Of a stretch of DNA of 64,000 nucleotides, positions 18,079 to 28,165 are shown one piece after another. The notes under the pieces were generated by a model. That model was not told the origin of the DNA. It ran no database searches and saw only the letters and a list, made by a program, of their open reading frames with translations. The stretch comes from Pelomonas sp047654785 (GTDB lineage Bacteria; Pseudomonadota; Gammaproteobacteria; Burkholderiales; Burkholderiaceae_C): positions 434,001 to 498,000 of the forward strand of contig NZ_JASGKQ010000002.1 in NCBI RefSeq assembly GCF_047654785.1. The letters are read 5' to 3'. Each line of letters begins with the position of its first letter. Position 1 is the first letter of the stretch. The position numbers were made by a program, and so were the translations under genes.

Positions 18079-19032
18079 GTGCTGATCAAGCAGGCCGATG
18101 ACAAGACCAAGCGACTGAAGCTGCTGGAGGACTTGCAGGCGTCTCCGGTGCTGGACGCCCGCCAGCGCGCCTGGCTCAAGGACGAGTACTGGAACGTCAA
18201 GCGGGGCATCGAAGGCGAGCGCGATGCGGCCTTCCATATCGACAGCGTGCTGCGCGACGGGCGCAATAACGCGGTGCTGCATGACCTGCGCATCGTCGTC
18301 GGCGATGACGTGGCGCAGATCGACCATCTGATCGTCGGCCGGATGCTGGACATCTTCCTCGTGGAGACGAAGTGCTACGCCGGCAATGTGCTGATCAACG
18401 AGGCGGGCGAGTTCACCGTCGAGTACGAAAGCGGCAAGCGCTTCGGCATCCCCTCTCCGCTGGCCCAGAGCCAGCGGCATGCGCGCGTACTGGCCAAGTT
18501 GCTGGAGCACCTGGGGATTGGCGGCCGCATCGGCACCGAGCCCAAGTTCCACCACGTGGTGATGTTGCACCCCAAGGCCATCATCCAGCGGCCCGACCCC
18601 AAGCGTTACGACACGAGCCATGTGATCAAGGCGGACCAGTTTCCCGAGTGGAGAACCCGCTGGGTGAACGACTTGTCTCCCTTGGCGGCCTTGGCCGGCG
18701 TGTTCAATCTGCACGGGCAGGACACCGTGCGCGAATGGGGCGAGAAGATCGCCCGCCAGCATCGGCCGAGCGACTTGCTGGCGTTGCCGGAGTTCATGCG
18801 GCCACGGGTGCATGCGCCGGTGGCCCCTGCGCCGGTCCGGGTGCCCGCGCCAGCACCGGCCGTGCCGGCTGTCCAGGTGCCTGAAAATGGGGCCGAACCG
18901 GCCAAGAAGCTGATCTGCGCTCGATGCGGTGCGCGCATCAGCTTTGCCGAAGGCAAGTTCTGCTGGGGGCAATCCCGGCGGTTCGGCGGCTTGCAGTACT
19001 GCCGCGAGCATCAGGCCGCCTTCCCCCGTTGA
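18079..19032 (+). CDS. NERD-domain (nuclease-related) protein with C-terminal zinc-ribbon-like segment
   Basis: A 317-residue protein with a GTG start at 18079, preceded by AAGGACGG as ribosome binding site. Residues about 40-150 match the NERD pattern: an acidic/basic core with IEGERDAA, the DDVAQIDHLIV strand and FLVETKCYAGNV (D...ExK nuclease-like triad). A Pro/Ala linker leads to a Cys-rich end (CARCGA, then C at the FCWG and YCREH positions) resembling a topoisomerase-type zinc ribbon. NERD proteins are usually linked to DNA processing, and some occur in mobile or defence contexts. It follows the export operon by 22 bp, but nothing ties it to export. Confidence 0.8.
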   Translation: MLIKQADDKTKRLKLLEDLQASPVLDARQRAWLKDEYWNVKRGIEGERDAAFHIDSVLRDGRNNAVLHDLRIVVGDDVAQIDHLIVGRMLDIFLVETKCYAGNVLINEAGEFTVEYESGKRFGIPSPLAQSQRHARVLAKLLEHLGIGGRIGTEPKFHHVVMLHPKAIIQRPDPKRYDTSHVIKADQFPEWRTRWVNDLSPLAALAGVFNLHGQDTVREWGEKIARQHRPSDLLALPEFMRPRVHAPVAPAPVRVPAPAPAVPAVQVPENGAEPAKKLICARCGARISFAEGKFCWGQSRRFGGLQYCREHQAAFPR

Positions 19033-19048
19033 GGGACGGCACGCCCGG

Positions 19049-21031
19049 TCAGCCCAGCAGCTGTGCGACCTCCGCCCTGAGCCGTTCCGGCGACACCTGG
19101 GCGGCCTGGAGCGGCAGCCCCACGGTCAGGCTCATCCGGCTCCAGAGCCCGCGCCGCGGCGGCCTGGCCATCGCCCGGCCGCCTTCCACGTGCGAGAAGT
19201 CGCTGCCCCACAGCTTGCCCAGCGCCATCGGGATGACAGGCACGTCGGGCAGGCCGTCGATGAGCTTCATGACGCCGCCTTTGAAGGGCTGCAGCCGGCC
19301 GTCGCGCGTGATGCGGCCCTCCGGGAAGATGCAGACCATCCCGCCGTCGGCCAGCACGGCGCGGGCGGCGGCGAAGGCGGCTTCGTCGGTGGCCGGGTCG
19401 TCCCGGGCCGGCGCGATCGGGATGGCCTGGGAGAGCCGGAACAGCCCGCCCAGCACCGGCGTGCGGAAGATCTGCGCGTCCATCAGGAAGCGGATGGGGC
19501 GCGGGCTGGCGGCCATCAGCAGCAGCGCGTCGACGAAGCTGACGTGGTTGCACAACAGCACGGCCGGGCCGGCCGCCGGGAGGCGCTCGTCGTGCGCGAT
19601 GCGCAGCCGGTAGGCCAGCCGCGTCAGCACGAAGGCGGCGAAGCGCAGCAGGTATTCCGGCACGATGAGGAAGATGCAGGCGCCCACCACGGCGTTGGCC
19701 AGGCCCACGGCGAGGAAGACCTGCGGGATGTCCAGGCCCGTGCCCAGCAGCGCCCCGGCGATGACGCTGCTGGCGATCATGAACAGCGCGTTCAGGATGT
19801 TGTTGGCCGCGATGATGCGGGCGCGGTGCGTGGCCTGGGCGCGCAGCTGGATCAGCGCGTACATGGGCACGCTGTACAGGCCGGCGAACAGCGCCAGCGC
19901 GCCCAGGTCGGCCAGCACGCGCCAGTGCGCGGGCCGGGCCAGGAAGGCGCCGACGTCGTAGGGCGCGCTGGGCGGCAGGCCGCGGGCGGCGAGGTACAGG
20001 TCGATGGCGAACACGCTCATGCCGATGGCGCCCAGCGGCACCAGGCCGATCTCGACGTGGCGCTTGGACAGCATCTCGCACAGCAGCGAGCCGACGCCGA
20101 TGCCGATGGAGAACACCGCCAGCAGCAGCGACGCCACCTGCGGCCCGCCGTGCAGCACCTCCTTGGCGAAGGCGGGGAAGTTGCTGAGGAACACCGCGCC
20201 GAAGAACCACATCCACGAGATGCCCAGCAGCGAGCGGAACACGGCCAGGTCCTCGCGCGCGAGCCGGAGGTTGCGCCAGGTCTCGGTGACGGGGTTCCAG
20301 TTGATCCGCAGGCCGGGGTCGGTGGACGGGCTGGCGGGGAGGGCCTGCGCCGCCGCGCGGCCCAGCACGGCCAGCGCCAGGCCGGCCCAGGCCACGTGCC
20401 GCGGGCCGGCGCCGGGCGCATCCACCAGCAGGCCGCCCAGCAGCTGGCCCAGCAGGATGGCGACGAAGGTGCCCATCTCCACCATGCCGTTGCCGCCGGT
20501 CAGCTCGCGCTCGCTCAAGTGCTGCGGCAGGTAGGCGTACTTGACGGGGCCGAACAGCGTGGAGTGCAGGCCCATCAGGAACACGCAGGCCAGCAGCGCC
20601 GGCACGTTCGCGGCGTGCAAGCCCCAGGCCGCGATGGCCATGATGGCGATCTCCAGGTTCTTGACGAGCCGCATCAGCCGCGCCTTGTCGTGCTTGTCGG
20701 CCAACTGGCCGCTGGTGGCCGAGAACAGCACGTAGGGCAGGATGAACAGCGCGCCGATCACCAGGCCCGCCAGGCTGGGCGGCAGCCAGGCCAGCTGCAG
20801 CTGGTAGGTCACCATCAGCGTCAGCGCGAACTTGAAGACGTTGTCGTTCGCGGCGCCGAGGAACTGCGTCCAGAAGAACGGCGCGAAGCGGCGCTGCTTC
20901 AGCAGCGCGAACTGGTTGGGGTGGAGGGGCGCCCCTCGTCCGACGGGTACGTCGGCCGATGCCCCGGGGGGATGCGGGCCCGCTTGGGAGCGGCCCGGCG
21001 CCGGGCCCTTGGGTGCCGTGGATTCAGTCAT
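19049..21031 (-). CDS. MFS transporter fused to 1-acylglycerol-3-phosphate acyltransferase (LplT-PlsC type)
   Basis: A 660-residue protein. The start at 21031 (MTESTAPKG) is preferred: it overlaps the DUF2145 stop by 4 bp, and the open frame beyond it is only a shadow. Residues about 50-440 form an MFS domain of the lysophospholipid-transporter type (FWTQFLGAANDNVFKFAL). The C-terminal domain is a PlsC acyltransferase with the NHxxxxD catalytic motif (N495, H496, D501) and FPEGRITRDG. Together they should flip lyso-phospholipids inward and re-acylate them. The third, acyl-ACP synthetase domain found in longer LplT-Aas fusions is absent. It is the last gene of a three-gene minus-strand operon (22253 to 19049). 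Confidence 0.88.
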   Translation of the reverse strand: MTESTAPKGPAPGRSQAGPHPPGASADVPVGRGAPLHPNQFALLKQRRFAPFFWTQFLGAANDNVFKFALTLMVTYQLQLAWLPPSLAGLVIGALFILPYVLFSATSGQLADKHDKARLMRLVKNLEIAIMAIAAWGLHAANVPALLACVFLMGLHSTLFGPVKYAYLPQHLSERELTGGNGMVEMGTFVAILLGQLLGGLLVDAPGAGPRHVAWAGLALAVLGRAAAQALPASPSTDPGLRINWNPVTETWRNLRLAREDLAVFRSLLGISWMWFFGAVFLSNFPAFAKEVLHGGPQVASLLLAVFSIGIGVGSLLCEMLSKRHVEIGLVPLGAIGMSVFAIDLYLAARGLPPSAPYDVGAFLARPAHWRVLADLGALALFAGLYSVPMYALIQLRAQATHRARIIAANNILNALFMIASSVIAGALLGTGLDIPQVFLAVGLANAVVGACIFLIVPEYLLRFAAFVLTRLAYRLRIAHDERLPAAGPAVLLCNHVSFVDALLLMAASPRPIRFLMDAQIFRTPVLGGLFRLSQAIPIAPARDDPATDEAAFAAARAVLADGGMVCIFPEGRITRDGRLQPFKGGVMKLIDGLPDVPVIPMALGKLWGSDFSHVEGGRAMARPPRRGLWSRMSLTVGLPLQAAQVSPERLRAEVAQLLG

Positions 21032-21828
21032 GGCTGGGCGACGGGTTGCGGCGGGTGCGCGAGGCCGGCGCGCGGCAGCCAGGCGAACATCGAGTCGGCG
21101 GTGACGGTGTCGATGTGCCGGGTCATGCGGCGCGCGGCCGGGTGGTCGTCGAAGGCGATGTTGGCCTGGGTCAGGCGGCCGCCCAGCCGCGTCAGCGCCG
21201 ACAGGCGCAGGTCGGTGGGCTGGTAGCCCTGCGCGCGCGCCCAGTCCTGCGCGGCGCGGCGGCTGGCGACGGCGGGCGCGGCGGCGCCGGCCAGCGTCTC
21301 CAGCACCCACTGGTTGCTCTGCTGGTAGCGGGTGCCGAAGGCGTAGGCCACCATGCTGTAGCGCCGCTCGTGGAAGCGCGCCGCGCGCGCGTTGTCGGCC
21401 AGCACCGGCAGCAGCGCCTGCTGCAGCGCGGGCTGCAGCACCGCGAAGGCGGCGTCGTAGCGGTGCGGGTTGTCCAGGAAGAACTCGCCCAGGCCCTGGC
21501 GGAACAGCGCGGCGTGGTCGGTGCCGCACTGGTTGAGCTTGTGCAGCACGCGCCAGACGGCGGGCTGCTGCGAGCCGTCCTTGTAGGCGAAGCCCAGGTG
21601 CGACCACTGCAGGCCGTACCGGGAGAGGTCCTGCCCGGCGCGGGCCAGCACCACGACCTGCGCGCCGCTCGCGTCGAGCTGGCGGGCCGTGGCCTGCGCG
21701 AGGTCCAGGCCCTGCTCGATCTGGCGCAGCGTCGGCGGCTTTTCCTCGCAGGGGCGGCCCGCGTGCGCGGCCGGGGCGGCCAGCGCGAGCGCCGCGGCTG
21801 CCGCGAGCGCTGCCGGCGGGCGCCTCAC
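21028..21828 (-). CDS. DUF2145 family exported protein
   Basis: A 266-residue protein with a GTG start that overlaps the upstream stop (GTGA). It has a signal peptide (RRPPAALAAAAALALAAPAAHAG) and conserved-looking segments such as LARAGQDLSRYGLQWSHLGFAY and LNQCGTDHAALFRQGLGEFF, matching my recollection of DUF2145. The Ser/His/Cys-rich pattern and alpha/beta layout suggest a periplasmic NlpC-like or esterase-like fold, but no function is established. It lies between a small exported protein and the MFS/PlsC fusion, all apparently co-transcribed. Confidence 0.8.
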   Translation of the reverse strand: MRRPPAALAAAAALALAAPAAHAGRPCEEKPPTLRQIEQGLDLAQATARQLDASGAQVVVLARAGQDLSRYGLQWSHLGFAYKDGSQQPAVWRVLHKLNQCGTDHAALFRQGLGEFFLDNPHRYDAAFAVLQPALQQALLPVLADNARAARFHERRYSMVAYAFGTRYQQSNQWVLETLAGAAAPAVASRRAAQDWARAQGYQPTDLRLSALTRLGGRLTQANIAFDDHPAARRMTRHIDTVTADSMFAWLPRAGLAHPPQPVAQP

Positions 21829-22253
21829 CGGCTCACCTGCTCGTTGTGGAGCAGGGCCTGGCCGATCTCGTTGGGGAGGAAGGCGATGGCCTCGCCGAGC
21901 GCGGACAGCACGATGCCGGCGCCGATCACGGTCACCGACACCGCCGTGCCGGCCGACACGGCGGCGCCCTGGGCGAGCCGGCCGGCGGTGCGCAGGCTCA
22001 GGCGCGCGCCGTCCGACGCGCGCTCCAGCACCCAGACGGTGGCGTCGCCGGCCGCCGCGACGCTGACGACGGTCAGCGCCGCGCCGGCCGACAGCAGGGC
22101 CGCGGGCGCGGCGGCGAGCGTGGCGCCGGTGGCGCTGGCGGCCGTCACGGACAGCACGACGGGCGCGGCCGAGACCGCGCTCAGCGCGGACTGCGCCTGC
22201 GCCGACAGGGCCAGGGACAGCGCGAGCGCGGCCAGCAGGGGCTTCAGGGTCAT
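21825..22253 (-). CDS. Small Ala/Ser/Val-rich exported protein
   Basis: A 142-residue protein. ATG at 22253 gives a signal peptide (MTLKPLLAALALSLALSAQAQ); a longer in-frame reading to 22397 would put an Arg-rich segment before it and is rejected. The mature part is mostly Ala/Val/Ser with a possible hydrophobic hairpin near the C-terminus, ending LPNEIGQALLHNEQVSR. I do not recognise a family. It overlaps the DUF2145 gene by 4 bp and probably leads the operon. Confidence 0.65.
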   Translation of the reverse strand: MTLKPLLAALALSLALSAQAQSALSAVSAAPVVLSVTAASATGATLAAAPAALLSAGAALTVVSVAAAGDATVWVLERASDGARLSLRTAGRLAQGAAVSAGTAVSVTVIGAGIVLSALGEAIAFLPNEIGQALLHNEQVSR

Positions 22254-22415
22254 GGGGAACTCCGGTTCATGGCGTGGGGTGCCGGCCGCGATGTTCCGCC
22301 ATCGCGGTGGTGGCGCCCACGGCGACCCGGGCCGGGCGCGCGGCGAGCGCCGGGCGGTAGCGTTTGATGCGACTGCCGGCGGCGCGCCCTCCTGCATGCG
22401 CTACCGTTCGCGCCC

Positions 22416-23249
22416 ATGTCGAGCACGCAATCGCTGGTGGCCCTGATCAAGGCCGAACTGAAGGGCCGGGGCATCAGCTATGCCGAACTGGCGCGGGCGC
22501 TGGCGCTGTCCGAGTCCAGCGTCAAGCGCATGCTGGCGCCGGGCGGCGAGATGCCGCTGTCGCGCGTGGACGAGATCTGCCGCGTGCTGAAGCTGGACTT
22601 CGCCGAGCTGGCCGCGCGGCTGGCGCGCGAGGCGCCCGCGCAGCGCGAGCTGAGCCTGGAGCAGGAGCGCGCCGTCGTCGCGTCGCCGGTGCTGCTGCTG
22701 GTGGCCATCTGCTGCCTGAGCCTGTGGACGCTGGAGGACGTGCTGGCGCGCTACCGGCTCAGCGAGGCGGACGCGGTGGCGGCGCTGGTGAGGCTGGACC
22801 GGCTGGGCGTCATCGAGCTGCGGCCGCACAACCGCTACAAGCTCAAGGTGGCCAAGACGCTGCGCTGGCGCCCGCAGGGGCCGGTGATGCAGTTCTTCCG
22901 CGAGCGCGTGATGGCCGATTTCTTCGCCGGCGGCTTCGACGGCGAGGGCGAGCTGCTGACGCTGGTCCACGGCGAGTTCGGCGCCGGCCATGCGCGCGAG
23001 CTGGCCGAGCGGCTGCAGCGCGCCGCCGACGATTTCGCCCGCCAGCACCTGCTGGACCAGAAGCTGCCGGCTGCCGAGAAGCGGCCCTACAGCGTGGTGA
23101 TCGGGCTGCGCTCCTGGGTGTTCGAGGCGTTCCGCGACCTGGAGCGGCCGGGGCTGGGCCAGCGCAAGGGCGAGCTCACCAGAATTCCCAGCGCCCCGTC
23201 CAGACCACCCACAGGCCCAGCATCCCGTTCGTCACCGCGTGGGCGATGA
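22416..23249 (+). CDS. XRE-type helix-turn-helix transcriptional regulator
   Basis: A 277-residue protein with an N-terminal Cro/C1 helix-turn-helix (residues about 5-60: GISYAELARALALSESSVKRML, then MPLSRVDEICRVLKLDF). The C-terminal 200 residues are an uncharacterised effector or winged-helix-like part (LSEADAVAALVRLDRLGVIELRPHNRYKLKV). It is divergent from the exported-protein operon at 22253, with a 162-bp shared promoter region, so control of that operon is a reasonable guess. Its last 74 bp overlap the convergent CAAX-protease gene; the final residues are low-complexity Pro/Ser/Arg and may be non-essential. Confidence 0.8.
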   Translation: MSSTQSLVALIKAELKGRGISYAELARALALSESSVKRMLAPGGEMPLSRVDEICRVLKLDFAELAARLAREAPAQRELSLEQERAVVASPVLLLVAICCLSLWTLEDVLARYRLSEADAVAALVRLDRLGVIELRPHNRYKLKVAKTLRWRPQGPVMQFFRERVMADFFAGGFDGEGELLTLVHGEFGAGHARELAERLQRAADDFARQHLLDQKLPAAEKRPYSVVIGLRSWVFEAFRDLERPGLGQRKGELTRIPSAPSRPPTGPASRSSPRGR

Positions 23250-23862
23250 CGGCGGTCCACAGCTTGCCGGTCCAGCGGTACAGCCCCGCGTAGGCCAGGC
23301 CCGCGACGATGGCGGCCAGCCACAGCGTGTGCGCCAGCATGAAGACGAAGGTGGACAGCGCGATCGCGCGCAGGCCCACGCGCCGCGGGTCCACGCGCTC
23401 GAAGCCGGGGTGCTCGATCCAGCGCATCAGGAACGAGCGCCAGAACAGCTCCTCCATCACCGGCACCACCAGCGCCGCGCCGGCCAGGCGCAGCGCGATC
23501 AGCGGCCAGACAGGCCGGCCGTCGGCGTCCAGCGGCACGAAGCTGGCGGTGGCCTCGCCGAGCTGCATCCACGGCGCGTCCAGCTGCACCCACAGCGCGA
23601 ACACGACGGCGCCCACGGCGACGGCCCAGCCGGTCTCGCGGGCGTCGGGCAGGTTCTGGCGCGCGAGCTCGCCGTAGCCGCGCCAGTAGAAGGTCAGCAG
23701 GCCGGCGACGACGGCGGCCTGCGCGCCGTAGACCCAGCGGGCATCCAGCCCCAGACCGTCCGGCAGGTGGCCGCGCAGCGCCAGCAGCGCCATGAAGACG
23801 ACGAACGGGACGCAGCGCGCGAGCGCCGCGGGGCTGAGGAAGGGAGTGTTGTCGGCAGGCAT
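23176..23862 (-). CDS. CAAX prenyl protease-related intramembrane protein, PEP-CTERM-associated type
   Basis: A 228-residue polytopic protein of the CPBP/Abi family. The glutamate motif is EELFWR (Glu137, Glu138, Arg142), followed by a helix with FVFMLAH and another with HAVTNGMLGLW, giving the three CPBP motifs. N-terminal RCVPFVVFMALLALRG and overall length match the TIGR03008-type proteins known from PEP-CTERM/exosortase genomes; that match is from memory. This fits the PEP-CTERM protein at 7587. It lies 47 bp downstream of pckG on the same strand, and its end overlaps the XRE gene by 74 bp. Confidence 0.78.
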   Translation of the reverse strand: MPADNTPFLSPAALARCVPFVVFMALLALRGHLPDGLGLDARWVYGAQAAVVAGLLTFYWRGYGELARQNLPDARETGWAVAVGAVVFALWVQLDAPWMQLGEATASFVPLDADGRPVWPLIALRLAGAALVVPVMEELFWRSFLMRWIEHPGFERVDPRRVGLRAIALSTFVFMLAHTLWLAAIVAGLAYAGLYRWTGKLWTAVIAHAVTNGMLGLWVVWTGRWEFW

Positions 23863-23909
23863 CGCGCCAGCTTATCCCGGCGCGGGAGGTGCGCCGGGAT
23901 GCGGCGCGC

Positions 23910-25808
<1,899 letters not shown>

Positions 25809-26153
25809 GGGAAAGCTCCGATCATGGGGATGTGTTTGGGGCAGCGCGGCCGGCGCTGGCCCAAGCACACCGGGCCCGGGGCCGGCATGGTCGGCGCCAA
25901 TGTAATCAAGACGTAACTGGCGAGGCCGCAGGCGTCATGCAAAACATGAATAAGCCCATGCTGATCGGGGGTTCTGGCGTCATCGGCGGCGAAGCGAGCC
26001 TGCGCCCGTGGCGAAGCGGCGTGAAACTCCGTGCAACTGCGGCTGCCGCGGCGGCGGCGCATGCTGTCGAAGTTCGTGGAGTTGAACGCTTGCCCTTGGC
26101 TGCTGCCGGGTGCATACCCAGGTTCCGGGCCGCCGATCAATGCAACCCGAAAT
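25809..26153. other. Non-coding gap between pckG and the accessory island
   Basis: 345 bp with no convincing gene. Short minus-strand frames here overlap each other, lack ribosome binding sites and show no recognisable protein. The pckG promoter should lie here, but I cannot assign -35/-10 boxes with confidence. Base composition falls from this gap onward, marking the edge of the low-GC island. Confidence 0.6.
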
Positions 26154-26627
26154 TCAACGGCCCGCGAGATCGGCGAGGGCGCGATTCATTGCCGCCCGCG
26201 ACGAATTCCACAGGATCCTGGCCTCTTCATCGCCGGACCAGCCGATCACCATCTTCGCCAGCCGGTCGGCCTGCGCCTCAAATGATTGCCGGCCACACAG
26301 GTCCATGGTGTCGCAGAACGACATCGACCTGTATTCCTTGTCGCAGCCCATCGAACCGCAGACGGCGGATATCGCCGCGAGGTCGATGAGCGCCAGCCAT
26401 TTCTGGGGTTTCAGCTGGTGTTGCGCCCCGTCGAATCCATGATCGCGGAAGAGCTGCCCCCGATCTTTGACCGGGAGCTTCTCATACCGCCCAATCACCA
26501 ACTCGCCATCACCGCTCTTCACGACAAGCGCCAGATCCTCGAGGGTGGTTGCGCGGCGGTCCGGCAGATCAACCTTCTTGCTGGCCGCAGCCAACGCGGT
26601 CGCCGTGTTCCTGTCAAGGCCATTCAT
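26154..26627 (-). CDS. Hypothetical protein
   Basis: A 157-residue, unrecognised, apparently cytosolic or periplasmic protein without a signal peptide. It contains several Cys (VCGSMGCDKEY, MDLCGRQ) and an acidic C-terminus. Its ATG lies 14 bp inside the end of the upstream ORF (26614-27051). That could be translational coupling, or one gene split by a frameshift: the upstream product is membrane-anchored and has no obvious ending domain. Base composition is lower in GC than the chromosome around it. No attC-like site follows it, so cassette origin is not supported. Confidence 0.5.
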   Translation of the reverse strand: MNGLDRNTATALAAASKKVDLPDRRATTLEDLALVVKSGDGELVIGRYEKLPVKDRGQLFRDHGFDGAQHQLKPQKWLALIDLAAISAVCGSMGCDKEYRSMSFCDTMDLCGRQSFEAQADRLAKMVIGWSGDEEARILWNSSRAAMNRALADLAGR

Positions 26628-27051
26628 GAAATGTCCGCATAGCGCCGTCCACCGTTGCCAGACCTCGGGGTCGCTCGGCCCGGAAATGCTGAGAGGCCAT
26701 GCAGCGGGAAAAATAGGTCCGGCCGTAATCCACGGCGATCTGCGAATTGGAAATGATGGCTTCGTGGATGAGCACGCCCAAAGGTTTTCTGGACAAATAG
26801 TCGGCAGCCATCTTGCTGTTGACCGCCGCTAACGGTGGGCCCTTGCTGGCTGGGCTTGTGTTGCCACCCTCATGGCCCGCCGCAGCGCCTGTTGCCGAGG
26901 TGGTCGCCCTGGTTTCCGAAGGGGCGAAATCCGTATTGGGATTGTCTTTCGCAAGCTGATGCTCTTCGGCATCGCCAGGCATCCATGCCCACAACGCAGC
27001 ACATGCCGCCACCGCCGCCGAGATGATGAGTACGGCCTTACCAAAATTCAT
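26614..27051 (-). CDS. Hypothetical membrane-anchored protein next to the IS end
   Basis: A 145-residue protein with an N-terminal transmembrane anchor (FGKAVLIISAAVAACAALWAWMP), a Thr/Ser/Ala-rich linker and a C-terminal part with SNSQIAVDYGRTYFSRCMASQHFRA-like sequence. I do not recognise it. Its ATG directly abuts the insertion sequence (terminal repeat at 27052-27066), so the native ribosome binding site and promoter have been replaced by IS sequence. Expression is doubtful unless the IS supplies an outward promoter. It overlaps the following ORF by 14 bp. Confidence 0.5.
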   Translation of the reverse strand: MNFGKAVLIISAAVAACAALWAWMPGDAEEHQLAKDNPNTDFAPSETRATTSATGAAAGHEGGNTSPASKGPPLAAVNSKMAADYLSRKPLGVLIHEAIISNSQIAVDYGRTYFSRCMASQHFRAERPRGLATVDGAMRTFHEWP

Positions 27052-28153
27052 TAGGACTTACGCAAATGTTTAAATTAATAGACCCCGCAGGGTATTTGTT
27101 GGATAATTTGCCGCATCGACCTCAGCATGCAAATTGTCCATCAAAAGAATCGACTACTGCCAGTTCATCCTGACCAGCCAGACCAATTTCACCTTGACGA
27201 ACTTTGCGGATCACGGCCAGGGATTCAGCCACGATGCGGTGAAGCGATACCTGCAAGGCGACAAGCTGTCGGCCAGCTTGGTTTGGGAGCATGCGCAGCG
27301 TGACAGCGTTCCATCCCCCCGGGGATGCATCGTGTTTGACGACACCATCCTCGACAAAGGCCATTCGCACCAGATCGAGTTGGTTCGCCGGCAGTACAGC
27401 GGCAATGCCCACGGCATCATCAAAGGGATCGGCCTGGTGAACTGCCTCTACGTCAACCCCGACACCGGCGAGTATTGGCCCATCGACTATCGATTGTTTG
27501 CGCCCGAGCAGGACGGCAAGACCAAGCTGGAGCACGTGCGCGACATGTTGGTCAGCGCTGCAGGCAACAAAGCGCTGCCCTTCACCCGGGTGCTGTTCGA
27601 CACCTGGTACGCCACGATGGAGCTGATGCTGCTGGTGGACAGCCTGGGCAAACGCTTTTACTGCCCGATCAAGGCCAACCGGCTGGTCGATGACAGCGCC
27701 GGCCAAACGCCGTACCGGGCAGTGAGCGGCTTGTGCTGGACGGCACAAGAGGCTGAGCGCGGCAAGCTGATCAAGATCAAGGGGTTCCCCAGGGACTACA
27801 AGGTGAAGCTCTTCCGGGTGACGGTGTCTTCCCACCGCACGGATTGGATCGTGACGAACGATCTGGCTCAAGATTCGACGCAGGGCACGCAAAAGGCGTG
27901 TGCGCTGCGCTGGAAGATCGAGCAGTTTCATCGAGAACTCAAGCAGCTGACGGGCGTCGAGAAATGTCAGTGCCGCAAGGCGCGAATGCAGAGAAACCAC
28001 ATCGCCTGCGCGATCTTGGTTTGGCTGCGGCTGCGGGCGGTGGCCAAGGAGAAACTCTCTTCGATGTATCAGATCAAGACCAGTTGGCTTTCCGAGCGGA
28101 TGCGCCAGGAGCTGCGAAGTCCTTCGGTTTTGATGCGTTTTGCGTAAGTCCTA
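27052..28153 (+). mobile_element. IS701-like insertion sequence, about 1.1 kb
   Basis: Perfect 15-bp terminal inverted repeats TAGGACTTACGCAAA (27052-27066, and its complement at 28139-28153) bracket one transposase gene. If the element proper is 27055-28150, it is flanked by TTAG and CTAG, which fit the YTAR target duplication I associate with the IS701 family, although the two copies differ by one base. The right end lies within an integron attC site on the minus strand; the left end abuts an ATG. Confidence 0.85.
27134..28147 (+). CDS. DDE transposase, IS701-like
   Basis: A 337-residue transposase. Features: IDYCQFILTSQTNFTLTNFADH at the N-terminus, VFDDTILDKGHSHQIELVRRQYSGN with the first catalytic Asp, LFDTWYATMELM with the second, and WKIEQFHRELKQLTGVEKCQCR with the Glu. 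It resembles IS701-type transposases that I recall mainly from cyanobacteria. The only in-frame start is TTG at 27134. An ATG at 27127 is in another frame and would give a family-like MQIVHQK opening, so either TTG is used or a small frameshift separates the native start from the body. Confidence 0.85.
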   Translation: MSIKRIDYCQFILTSQTNFTLTNFADHGQGFSHDAVKRYLQGDKLSASLVWEHAQRDSVPSPRGCIVFDDTILDKGHSHQIELVRRQYSGNAHGIIKGIGLVNCLYVNPDTGEYWPIDYRLFAPEQDGKTKLEHVRDMLVSAAGNKALPFTRVLFDTWYATMELMLLVDSLGKRFYCPIKANRLVDDSAGQTPYRAVSGLCWTAQEAERGKLIKIKGFPRDYKVKLFRVTVSSHRTDWIVTNDLAQDSTQGTQKACALRWKIEQFHRELKQLTGVEKCQCRKARMQRNHIACAILVWLRLRAVAKEKLSSMYQIKTSWLSERMRQELRSPSVLMRFA

Positions 28154-28165
28154 GAATTGTTAGGC
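28154..28165 (-). other. Truncated attC site (R''/L'' start) interrupted by the IS
   Basis: On the minus strand GCCTAACAATTC (28165 to 28154) matches the classical start of an attC recombination site, overlapping the TAA stop of the GRAM-like gene. The rest of the attC, including GTTRRRY, is missing: the next bases are the target repeat and IS end. The right half is not found on the far side of the IS, so a deletion accompanied or followed insertion. Confidence 0.65.

Noticed and set aside
26100..26160. Possible attC after the 157-residue ORF (GTTGAAT/GTTCAAC motifs)
   Set aside because: No matching R''/R' pair or inverted arms; the two unknown ORFs are not supported as cassettes.
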